Source of the DNA: Carthagonibacter sp032251515
GTDB taxonomy: Bacteria > Gemmatimonadota > Gemmatimonadetes > Palauibacterales > Palauibacteraceae
Length of the DNA: 64,000 bases
Assembly (NCBI GenBank): GCA_032251515.1
Contig: JAVVDU010000003.1
Span: 39,849 to 103,848, forward strand
Direction: 5' to 3'
Position numbers and translations under genes: made by a program. Below, piece by piece: positions 1-7,900 of the stretch; the first letter of the stretch is position 1, and each line of letters begins with the position of its first letter. The notes under the pieces are model-generated. The model was not told the origin of the DNA. It saw only the letters and a program-made list of their open reading frames with translations, and did not search any database.

Positions 1-823
1 GCGGAGGCGGCTCGCGGAACAGGCAGCGGTAGCAGGGGCCGCCCGGTGCGGCGAACAGCGACACCTGCCCCTCGAAGCGCAGGATCGCCCCGTACACGAG
101 AGGGATTCCCAGCAGGACGCAGGCATCGTTCACCAGGTAGCGGGTCGGAAAGTTGTCGCTGCCGTCGAGGACCAGGTCCCATCCCCGTCCGAACAGCTCC
201 ATGGCGTTCGACGCATCCAGCCGCACGGCGTGCGTCTCGATCTCCACCGAGGGGTTCAGGCGGCCCAGCCGCTCGCTCGCCACCTCGACCTTGGCACGTC
301 CGACCGCGGGCGTGTCGTGCAGGACCTGGCGGTGCAGGTTCGAGGCGTCGACCGCGTCGGAGTCCACGAGGCCGAGTCGCCCGACGCCCGCCGCCGCCAG
401 GTAGAGAGCGGCCGGGGAGCCGAGTCCCCCCGCACCCACCACGAGGACCGAGGCCGAGCGGAGGCGGCGCTGGCCCGCCTCGCCCACCTCGGGCAGGATC
501 ATCTGGCGGTGATAGCGGGCCCGCTCCTCGGGAGTCAGCGCCGGGCCCGGCGCCGGACGTCCGCCGGCGATGGAGGGAACGACCGCGATCTCCACGTCAC
601 CGCGCAGGGGGGGCACCGAGTCCGGATCCCGGGCGTCCCGGCCGTCCATGTACAGGTGCACGTACGGCCGGACGCGGCCGTCGTCGGCGAGCAGCCGGCC
701 TGCCAGCAGCGGCGCCTCGGCCGCCAGGCGGTCCAGCGCCTCCCGCAGGCTGCCGCCCTCGACCGACACGGACGACGCTCCGCCCGCCAGCTCCCGCAGG
801 GGTTCGGGGAGCCGGAAGGTCAC
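1..823 (-). CDS. CysO/ThiS-like sulfur carrier fused to MoeB/ThiF E1-like enzyme (partial)
   Basis: Partial gene running off the left edge; 274 residues are visible from a GTG start that overlaps the stop of the JAMM protease gene (GTGA). Residues 1-88 look like a beta-grasp sulfur carrier of the CysO/MoaD/ThiS group and end in PSIAGG, the place where such carriers normally terminate in a free Gly-Gly. A short Pro/Ala linker follows, then a MoeB/ThiF adenylyltransferase: VVGAGGLGS nucleotide loop (about 128-136), NLHRQ (162-166), DGSDNFPTRY (220-229) and one zinc CxxC pair (CYRC, 264-267). Known family chemistry: E1-like enzymes adenylate the carrier C-terminus, which is then thiolated. An internal Gly-Gly cannot be adenylated unless cleaved. 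The second CxxC and any rhodanese domain would lie outside the window. Fusion is seen; cysteine or other sulfur role is inferred. Confidence 0.85.
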   Translation of the reverse strand, partial: MTFRLPEPLRELAGGASSVSVEGGSLREALDRLAAEAPLLAGRLLADDGRVRPYVHLYMDGRDARDPDSVPPLRGDVEIAVVPSIAGGRPAPGPALTPEERARYHRQMILPEVGEAGQRRLRSASVLVVGAGGLGSPAALYLAAAGVGRLGLVDSDAVDASNLHRQVLHDTPAVGRAKVEVASERLGRLNPSVEIETHAVRLDASNAMELFGRGWDLVLDGSDNFPTRYLVNDACVLLGIPLVYGAILRFEGQVSLFAAPGGPCYRCLFREPPP

Positions 824-1269
824 GCGGGCCAAGGAGAGTCCTCCTGCCGCGGCGCGTCGGCCCGCACGGGCCGCCAGGCCGCCCGGGCGCCGGCCCGCCC
901 GCCGGACACCGCGATCACGACCTGCCAGAAGCCCGGCAGCGCCAGCGCGACATCACGACGCGACGGGAGCGGCGACCGGTCGGGATGCGAGTGCCAGAAT
1001 CCGAGCAGCCGGCCACCCGGCGGCACTCGCGCCGCGATCGCGAGCGGATCGAGCCGCCACGCCCGGTCCGGGTGGCCAGCGAGGTTGGGCAGCGGAATCG
1101 CGTCGTCCACCGGCGCATCGCGGCCCGCGTCCGCCCGCCCCACCAGGATGCCGCACGCCTCCGCCGGCCACGCTGCCTCGGCGTGGCGCGCCAGCCGGTC
1201 GCGCACTCCGGCCGGCAGGGGGAGGGGGCGGAGCCGCGGCCGGATCCCCGGGTCCGTCGCGTCAGGCAC
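820..1269 (-). CDS. JAMM/JAB (M67) metalloprotease, Mec-like
   Basis: 149-residue JAB1/MPN domain protein with a complete JAMM zinc site: Glu37 (in EACGILVG), His93 and His95 (HSHPD), Ser103 and Asp106, with the canonical seven-residue gap between His95 and Ser103. Bacterial stand-alone JAMM proteins of this size include Mec of Mycobacterium, which releases cysteine from a CysO-cysteine adduct. It begins with GTG inside the end of rpe (8-base overlap) and its TGA overlaps the GTG of the carrier/E1 fusion, so the two are translationally coupled. The likely substrate is therefore the neighbouring carrier, either its aminoacyl adduct or the bond after its internal Gly-Gly. Protease identity is well supported; the substrate is an inference from linkage. 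Confidence 0.88.
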   Translation of the reverse strand: MPDATDPGIRPRLRPLPLPAGVRDRLARHAEAAWPAEACGILVGRADAGRDAPVDDAIPLPNLAGHPDRAWRLDPLAIAARVPPGGRLLGFWHSHPDRSPLPSRRDVALALPGFWQVVIAVSGGRAGARAAWRPVRADAPRQEDSPWPA

Positions 1270-1939
1270 GGGGGCGGATCGCGGCGAGGATCGCCTCGTA
1301 GTTCTCGGCGATCGACCCGGGCCCGCGAAACACCGACGATCCCGCGACGAGCACGTCGGCGCCCGATCGCACGGCCAGGGGAGCCGTGTCCGGATCGACC
1401 CCGCCGTCCACCTGCACGTGCAGGCCGGCCAGGGCGCGCTCGGCGGCCATGGCGCGCACCCGCTCGCACTTGCGGAGGGCGGCGTGGATGAAGCTCTGGC
1501 CGCCGAACCCCGGGTTCACGGTCATCACGAGCACGAGGTCGATGAAGGGCAGCGCTTCGGTCAGCGTGTCGGCCGGCGTGGCGGGATTCAGGGCCACGCC
1601 CACCTTCGCCCCCAGCCGCCGGATCTCGTGCACGTCCCGGTGCAGGTGCCGGGACGCCTCCTGGTGGATCGTGACCATGTCGGCTCCCGCCTCCACGAAG
1701 GGGGCGAGGAACCGCTCGGGGTTGTCGATCATCAGGTGGACGTCCAGGAACGCGTCCGTCACCGCCCGCAGCGACTCCAGGACGGGAATCCCGATGCTCA
1801 GGTTCGGCACGTAGTGCCCGTCCATCACGTCGAAGTGAAACCAGCGCGCGCCCGCCGCCTCCGCCTCGGCGACCTGGTCGGCGAGGCGGGCGAAATCGGC
1901 CGCCAGCAGGGACGGCGCCAGGATGATGTCTCCTCCCAC
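1262..1939 (-). CDS. rpe: Ribulose-phosphate 3-epimerase
   Basis: Interconverts ribulose 5-phosphate and xylulose 5-phosphate in the pentose phosphate pathway; cytosolic TIM barrel, about 225 residues, normal for the family. Diagnostic stretches are LAPSLLAADF at the N-terminus, HFDVMDGHYVPN (metal-binding His and Asp), VHLMI, MTVNPGFGGQ and VDGGVDPDTA near the end. I chose the GTG at 1939 because GGAGG lies 5 bases upstream (1945-1949) and it places LAPSLLAADF where E. coli Rpe has it. The in-frame ATG at 1951 has AGGAG abutting it with no spacer. The stop lies inside the JAMM gene start, and kbl ends 23 bases upstream, so the gene sits mid-operon. Confidence 0.95.
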   Translation of the reverse strand: MGGDIILAPSLLAADFARLADQVAEAEAAGARWFHFDVMDGHYVPNLSIGIPVLESLRAVTDAFLDVHLMIDNPERFLAPFVEAGADMVTIHQEASRHLHRDVHEIRRLGAKVGVALNPATPADTLTEALPFIDLVLVMTVNPGFGGQSFIHAALRKCERVRAMAAERALAGLHVQVDGGVDPDTAPLAVRSGADVLVAGSSVFRGPGSIAENYEAILAAIRPRA

Positions 1940-1962
1940 GGTTTCCTCCATCTCCTGCCGGT

Positions 1963-3189
1963 TCAGATCACGCCCACGTCCCGGCCCACCGCGGCCAGCG
2001 CCTCCAGCGCCCGGTCGAGATGCGCGCGGGAGTGGCCGGCCGAGACCTGGCAGCGGATGCGCGCCTGCCCCTGCGGCACGACCGGGTAGCCGAACCCGAT
2101 CACGAACACGCCCTCGTCGAGCAGGCGCGTGCTCAGCTCGATGGCCCGCGCCGTGTCGCCGATGATCACCGGGACGATCGGCGTCTCCCCCGCGATCGGC
2201 CGGTACCCGAGGTCCACCAGCCCGGCACGGAAGTACGCCGTGTTCTCCCGCAACCGCGCCACCATCTCCGGGTGCGACTCCAGGTGCGCGATGGCCGCGA
2301 GCGCCCCGCACGCGGAGTGGGGCGGAATGGCGTTCGTGAACAGCTGCGTGCGCGACCGCTGGACGAGGTATTCGACCACCTCCCGGCCGCTCGCCACGAA
2401 GCCCCCGGCCATCCCGCCCAGCGCCTTCCCGAGCGTGGAGGTGACGATGTCGATCTCGCCGTGCATCCCGAAGTGCTCGGGCGTGCCGCGCCCCGTGTCG
2501 CCGAGCACCCCCGTGGCGTGCGAGTCGTCGATCGCCAGGATCGCGTCGTATCGGTCGCAAAGTTCCCGGATCGCCGGAAGAGGCGCGATCTCCCCCTCCA
2601 TCGAGAAGACCCCGTCCGTGATCACCAGCCGGTGCCGGGCGTCGCGGGACGCCTCGAGCGCCTCCCGGAGCGAGTCCATGTCCATGTGCCGGTATATCCG
2701 GCGTTGCGCCTTGCAGAGGCGGATCCCGTCGATGATCGAGGCGTGGTTCAACTCGTCGCTGATCAGCGCGTCGCTCTCGTCGAGGAGCGGCGCGAACAGG
2801 CCCTCGTTGGCGTTCCAGCAGGACGTGAAGGTGACCGAGGCTTCCGTCTCGAGGAAGTCGGCGATCCGCTCCTCCAGCTCGCGGTGGATGTCGAACGTCC
2901 CGCAGATGAAGCGCACCGACGAGGTGCCCGCCCCGTACCGGGACGCCCCGTCTCGCACCGCCTCCACGACCTCCGGCGTGTCGCACAGGCCGAGATAGTT
3001 GTTGGAGCACAGGTTCACGGTCTCGCCGTATCCCTCGAGCTCCACCACCGGGCCCTGCGGCCCCAGGATGTGCTGGAGCCGCTTCAGGACTCCCTCCTCC
3101 CGCATGTCCCGCAGCTCGCCGGCGAGCCGCCGGTTCAGGCCCTCGTTCACGGGACTCGCGGCGACGTCGCCTTCCTCGTACAGGGTCAT
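1963..3189 (-). CDS. kbl: 2-amino-3-ketobutyrate CoA ligase (glycine C-acetyltransferase)
   Basis: 408-residue PLP enzyme of the alpha-oxoamine synthase family; Kbl cleaves 2-amino-3-ketobutyrate with CoA to glycine and acetyl-CoA in threonine degradation. Visible landmarks: CSNNYLGL substrate-binding motif near residue 65, DELNHASIIDG, the AIDDSHATGVLG PLP-ring aspartate region and the Schiff-base lysine in STLGKALGGMAGG. The lysine motif favours Kbl over serine palmitoyltransferase, which usually has TFSKS. Its ATG overlaps the TGA of the upstream lipoprotein gene (ATGA). No threonine dehydrogenase is nearby. BioF is a less likely alternative because no biotin gene lies in the window. Confidence 0.92.
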   Translation of the reverse strand: MTLYEEGDVAASPVNEGLNRRLAGELRDMREEGVLKRLQHILGPQGPVVELEGYGETVNLCSNNYLGLCDTPEVVEAVRDGASRYGAGTSSVRFICGTFDIHRELEERIADFLETEASVTFTSCWNANEGLFAPLLDESDALISDELNHASIIDGIRLCKAQRRIYRHMDMDSLREALEASRDARHRLVITDGVFSMEGEIAPLPAIRELCDRYDAILAIDDSHATGVLGDTGRGTPEHFGMHGEIDIVTSTLGKALGGMAGGFVASGREVVEYLVQRSRTQLFTNAIPPHSACGALAAIAHLESHPEMVARLRENTAYFRAGLVDLGYRPIAGETPIVPVIIGDTARAIELSTRLLDEGVFVIGFGYPVVPQGQARIRCQVSAGHSRAHLDRALEALAAVGRDVGVI

Positions 3190-3866
3190 TCTCCGCTCTC
3201 CGTTTCGTAGAATCCGGTTCCGTAGTAGTCGGCTGCGGTCGCCTCGAAGGGTCGTGCCTCCTCCACGCGGATCACCGGCCGCGAGCCGAAGGCGCCGCAA
3301 GTCGTGAATCCCGCCAGTTCTCCCGCGATCCAGGCCCGCCGGTCGGTTCCGGCGAGCGCCTCGATGTCCGGACCGGCGCCCCGCAGGGCGAACGGGCGCT
3401 GGTTGCCGACCCACCCCGGTCCGAACAGCAGGCAACCTCCGGCGGCGCGCAGGGTGCCCTCGCCGACCGTGCGCATCGGGCTGAACGCGCCCGAGTCGAC
3501 CGCGACGATGGTTCCCAGGTCGCGTCCCTCGCGGGTGCGCACCCGCCACGTGCCCGCCGCGGCCAGCGTGAGCGCCCGGGCCTCGTAGAAGGCGACCGGG
3601 CTGTCCGCGCACATGGTGTCGTAGACGCTGCGTCTGGCCCCGAGCAGCAGCTCGCCGTCCCGCAGCTCCACGGTCACCGTGTCCAGGCGCCCGCACGCAT
3701 CCGGGGAGACGGGCCCGGCGACCTCGAACGGAAACACCTGGCCCGCGAGCACGGTGTCGGGGTAGGCGGCCCACGTCACGAGTGCGGTGCTCTCGACCGG
3801 CTCGCCGATGCGCCAGCAGGCCCCGAGCATCCAGAGAAGCAGGACCGTGGCGGATATCCGCGCCAA
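3186..3866 (-). CDS. Hypothetical lipoprotein, first gene of the kbl operon
   Basis: About 226 residues starting at TTG 3866, which has GGAG 6 bases upstream; this start gives a compact lipoprotein signal peptide with a hydrophobic ATVLLLWMLGAC stretch and lipobox cysteine near residue 17. The rest is a predicted exported domain rich in beta-prone segments (for example TVTVELRDGELLLG and TWRVRTREGRDLG) with several further cysteines. I do not recognise the family. The reading frame extends further upstream without a stop, but those residues are arginine-rich and look non-coding. It is divergent from the TonB-like gene and overlaps kbl by 4 bases, so it leads an operon of otherwise cytosolic enzymes, an odd association. 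Confidence 0.7.
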   Translation of the reverse strand: MARISATVLLLWMLGACWRIGEPVESTALVTWAAYPDTVLAGQVFPFEVAGPVSPDACGRLDTVTVELRDGELLLGARRSVYDTMCADSPVAFYEARALTLAAAGTWRVRTREGRDLGTIVAVDSGAFSPMRTVGEGTLRAAGGCLLFGPGWVGNQRPFALRGAGPDIEALAGTDRRAWIAGELAGFTTCGAFGSRPVIRVEEARPFEATAADYYGTGFYETESGE

Positions 3867-4060
3867 GTGGGGCTCCGGGCTGATCGCGGGGCAACGGTGC
3901 GTCGGCCGGCGTTCGACCGCCGATCGGACGCCGGGACGGCGAATCCCGAATCTGTCCCTGCCCCGGCGGGGCGGCAAGCGGATCCGGACGGAACCTCTCG
4001 GCCGACCGGGCGATACAACACGTCGGAGCCGCGAGAGACCTCGACGGAAGGAGCCCACTC

Positions 4061-4735
4061 GTGAGCGACGGGCCGCGTACGGCCGCAGGACGACACCGCA
4101 GGCGATACCGGCGCGCGCTGGCCGCCGGGCTGGCGGCATCCGTCCTGCTGCACGGCGCGGTGCTGCTCGGGTGGCGCGCCGATCGGCTCCCGCCGGGCGC
4201 TACGACCGCCGCCGGGCCACGCTCCGGCGACGCGCTCGCCGCCGCGGGATCCGGGGCCCTGCAGGCCCTCGCGGTCTCCGTCCCGCCCCGCATCGAGATC
4301 CCGAGCCCGCCCGCTCCGTTGCCCGTGCTGGACGCCCCGGAGATCGAGTTCCGCGAGCCGGTCGAGTCGCCTTCCCTCGCTCTCGGCAAGCTCGATGGGG
4401 GCAGGTCCGCCGCCGGTCCTCCCGGCCTGGCCGGGGCCACCGGACGCGGTGACGGAGGCGCGGACGCGGCGGGGCGGCGCCGGAACACGGTCCCCGAGCC
4501 GCGCGTCATCGTACCGGACTGGGATGCGCCGCGTGCGCTCAAGGGGATGCGGGTACGGCTGCGGGTGCTCGTCGATGAGCGCGGCCGGGCCGTCGACGTC
4601 GTCCTCGACCCGCCCACGCCGGACGATGGCTTCAACCGGCGTCTCATCGACACGGCGCTGGGCATGGATTTCCGGCCGGCCCTCCGGGACGGCCGGCCCG
4701 TGCGCGACTGGGCCGTCATCACGAGGGTCTTCTGA
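4061..4735 (+). CDS. TonB-family energy transducer-like protein
   Basis: 224 residues from GTG with GGAAGGAG 7 bases upstream. A short basic N-terminus (RHRRRYRR) precedes one membrane segment near residues 20-37, then a Pro/Ala/Gly-rich periplasmic stretch, and a C-terminal TonB_C-like domain from about residue 148 (MRVRLRVLVDERGRAVDVV, then LGMDFRPALRDGRPV). Known role of the family: passing inner-membrane proton-motive energy to outer-membrane receptors. No exbB/exbD lies in the window, and the proline-rich spacer is weaker than in E. coli TonB, so it may be a TonB-C protein with another partner. It directly precedes the giant SprA-like outer-membrane gene, which hints at, but does not prove, a shared function. 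Confidence 0.75.
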   Translation: MSDGPRTAAGRHRRRYRRALAAGLAASVLLHGAVLLGWRADRLPPGATTAAGPRSGDALAAAGSGALQALAVSVPPRIEIPSPPAPLPVLDAPEIEFREPVESPSLALGKLDGGRSAAGPPGLAGATGRGDGGADAAGRRRNTVPEPRVIVPDWDAPRALKGMRVRLRVLVDERGRAVDVVLDPPTPDDGFNRRLIDTALGMDFRPALRDGRPVRDWAVITRVF

Positions 4736-4773
4736 CCCCATCCGCGTCCTGATGCCGTCCCGCGGGCGGGAGA

Positions 4774-4802
4774 TTCCGACCCGGCGGGCAGGGCACTATA
4801 TT
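4774..4802 (+). promoter_or_regulatory. Candidate sigma-70 promoter upstream of the SprA-like gene
   Basis: TTCCGA (4774-4779), a 17-base spacer and TATATT (4797-4802), an AT-rich island in a GC-rich region. The -35 is poor, the -10 good. A start site near 4809 would exclude the in-frame TTG at 4801 as the SprA start and would leave the ATG at 4811 almost leaderless. Confidence 0.4.
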
Positions 4803-4810
4803 GGGCCGTC

Positions 4811-4933
4811 ATGAATTCAGCGGCCCGAGGCAGACGGCAGACTCCGGACACGCACGTGATGGGACTTCCGGCGCGGCGCAACGCGCTTCCGGCATCCCCC
4901 CCGGTCCACTCCCCGCGTTCCGTGGCGGCTTGA
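4811..4933 (+). CDS. Possible 40-residue leader peptide before sprA
   Basis: A small frame starting at the ATG just after the candidate promoter and ending in TGA at 4931-4933, which overlaps the TTG (4930) of the SprA-like protein as TTGA. The peptide is basic and has no recognisable domain or signal. The overlap resembles the ATGA/GTGA couplings used throughout the window, so translation of this leader could deliver ribosomes to the giant gene, which lacks a Shine-Dalgarno sequence of its own. It may equally be chance. Confidence 0.25.
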   Translation: MNSAARGRRQTPDTHVMGLPARRNALPASPPVHSPRSVAA

Positions 4934-7900
4934 GGGGGAGGCCTGCCGGCCCGGGGCGGCGTGCGTCGTACGCCCGGGTCGTCCGCCCCATCCGCATCAC
5001 CGTCGCCGCGGCGGCAGGTCTGCTGCTGCCGGTCGCTCCGCTGACGGCGCAGGTAACCGACACTCTTCCGGCGCCGGTCACCGACACCCTGCCGGCGCCG
5101 GAGGGCGTCCAGGGCGAGGCCCCGGAGCAGGTGCAGGAGAGCCCTCCGTCCTCCGGCCTCGCGTTCGGCCTGGGCCGCATCCCGTTTCCCTGGCGGGTGG
5201 AAAGCCGTCCCCGCGGGCCCGCGGAGTTCCGGCCCTGGAACCTCGCGGGTGCGTGGGTCGGCGAGGAGATCCGGGCCGTGGAGAGGGGCCTGGAGGCCCG
5301 CCGCGACACCCTGTGGCTGGCGGCGCTCCGGCTCGACGTGTTGCCGCCCCGCTTCGACCGGCGCCGCTTCTACCTGACCCGGCAGACGGTCGAGGGCGAG
5401 GACCTCCCGGCTCCCGTGGCGCGGAACGAGCAGCAGATCGACATCCTTCCGGACGCCCTGCGGGGCGTGGCCGACCTGGATGTGCAGATCGACGGCACCG
5501 GCCAGTTCAAATCGCAGTGGCAGACGTTCAGCCCCTGCACGATCGGCACGGGCCAGCAGTGCAACTCGACCGCCGTTCCGGACATCGCGCCGGAGTTTCA
5601 GATCCGCGCCATCGCGCGCGGCACGATCTCCGAGCGGGTCCACGTGGACGTGGACTTCGACCAGACGCGCGAGTTCGATGCCACCAACAACATCAACGTG
5701 TTCTACGAGGGGAAGCCGGACGAGATCGTCTCGTTCGTCGAGCTCGGCCAGGTCTCGCTTCCCCTGCCGCGCTCGCAGTTTATCTCGCAGGCCATACCGG
5801 CCGGGAATTTCGGGATGCGCGGCGATGCCCGGTTCGGGCCGCTGACGCTGCGGGGCGTGTTCGCCCAGCAGGAGGGAAACGTCCAGAACCGGAACGTGAC
5901 GCTGGACGTGGGGGGGAGCGGAGGCGAAGAGGGCATCCTCCAGGACGTCGAGACGATTCTGGACGACGCGGGCTTCGCCAGCGGACAGTTCTTCTTCGTG
6001 CTCGACCCGCGGGACCTGCCCGACTACCCGCTGGTCGACGTCATCAACCTGCAGGGGGCCGAAGCACCCGATGCCCTGCGGCCGGTCAGCTCGATCAAGT
6101 TGTACCGGCACGAGATCACGGCGGGGCAGCCGCAGAACGTGGAATCGGGCGTGATCCAGGCCCGGGCGGTGGCGGCGCGTCCCGCCGCGGCCGACCCGGC
6201 GCTCCCGGACAGCGCGGTGTTCAGCGGCTTCTTCCGCCCGCTCGTCGAGGGCGAGGACTTCATCGTGCACCGCAGCGGCCTGTGGGTCGTGCTGCGGTCC
6301 CGGGTTCTGCGCGACGAGGCGCTCGCGGTGGCGTACGTCTCGGCCACGGGCGACTCGATCGGCGATTTCGATGCCGAGGAGAAGTTCCGGCAGTTCGCCA
6401 ACACGGGCACGGGTGAGCTGCCGCGCCTCGTGCTCCTGAAGGATCCGGCCACGCACCGGCCGGGCGGCGTGACGTGGGAGCGCGAGATGCACCAGATCTA
6501 CCGGATCTCCAGCTCGGACGATGTCGAGGCGGGAAGCGTCCGGCTGGTCATCTCGCAGGGACCCGTCGAATCGGGGCCGGTCGTGCGCGCCGTCGAGGGG
6601 GAGGAGTTCTCCTTCCTCGAGATCTTCGGCCTCGACGACGCTCCCCGCGACGACGTCGTGGACGATGCCCGGATCTGGCGGCCCGCGGCGTCGGGTGAGT
6701 TCGCGGGGACGAACGTCGTGAGTGGCAGCTACCTCGTCTTTCCCGCCCTGGAGCCTTTCAAGGAACCGCCGCCCATCGTCGACGGGCGGGTTCCGGCGCT
6801 GCAGGGGAGTCCGTTTCCGCTCGCGGCGGGTGACCGGAACCTGGCCATCTACGAAGAGCCCATCGACCAGATCCGGACGACGAGCTTCCTGTACCGGCTG
6901 AACCTCGAGTACCGGGCCCGCAGCACGCGGGCCGCCCAGTCCTTCTCGCTCGGCGCCATCGGCATCCGGCAGGGCAGCGAACGCGTCGAGCTGAACGGCC
7001 GCGAGCTGGTGCGGGGCACGGACTATTCGATCGACTACGAGATCGGCCAGCTGACTCTGCTCCGACCGGCCGAACTCACTGCGGGCGCCCAGAATCCGTC
7101 TCTCGACGTCCGGTTCGAGCAGAAGCCGATCTTCGACATCCAGCAGCGGAGCATCTTCGGCCTGACGGGCACGTGGGAGCTCGGGCAGCTCGGGGCGATC
7201 GAGTTCGTGGGGCTCAGCCAGCAGGAGGGCTCGATCCTCAACCGCCCGGAGCTGGGCCTGGAGCCGGGCGGCGTGCAGCTGGGCGGCGTGATGGCGCGGC
7301 TCGACTTCGGTTCGGCCGCCCTCGACCGGTTCGCCAACGCGCTGCCGGGCATCCGGTCCGACGTAGAGTCCCGGGTCCGCTTCGACGGGGAAGTCGCGGG
7401 ATCCAGTCCCACCACGAACCGGCGCGGCACGACCTTCGTGGACGACTTCGAGGGCACGTCGCGGCTCCGTCTCGGGCTCTCCGGACGGTCCTGGCTGTTC
7501 GGCTCCCTGCCGTCGAGTCCCGAGCTCGACGGAGACTTCGACTTCCTCCCTGCCTCGCCCGATGCGACGAATCGTCTGAGCGCGGTGTGGCAGTCGCAGT
7601 GGCTCGAGGCGGGGCTCGTCCGAGGGCCCCTGCTGGTGCGCCAGATCGACCCGGCGCTGCGGGTCCTGAACGCGAACTCCACCGAGACGGTCCTGTGGAC
7701 GACGCTCCGCGACCCGCCCGGAACGGGGGAGAACGGTTGGGCGTCGCTCACCACGGTCCTCTCGGAGTCGGGGATCGACCTCACGACATCCGAGTTCCTC
7801 GAGTTCTACGCGAGCACCCTCGGCGAGGAGGGCGAACGCGTCGCGATGATCATCGACATCGGCACGGTGTCGGAAGATGCGTTCGTGCTCGACTCGCTCG

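Noticed and set aside
46..2089. Overlapping plus-strand open frames opposite the E1 fusion, JAMM protease, rpe and kbl
   Set aside because: Arg/Pro/His-rich low-complexity translations antisense to genes with clear motifs; GC-driven shadows.
3955..3976. GCCCCG/CGGGGC palindrome in the divergent gap between the lipoprotein and TonB-like genes
   Set aside because: Short GC palindromes are expected by chance at this composition, and a terminator between divergent genes makes no sense.
4026..4033. TACAAC-like -10 with GGAACC upstream, before the TonB-like gene
   Set aside because: Hexamer spacing fits neither sigma-70 nor ECF consensus well enough to call.
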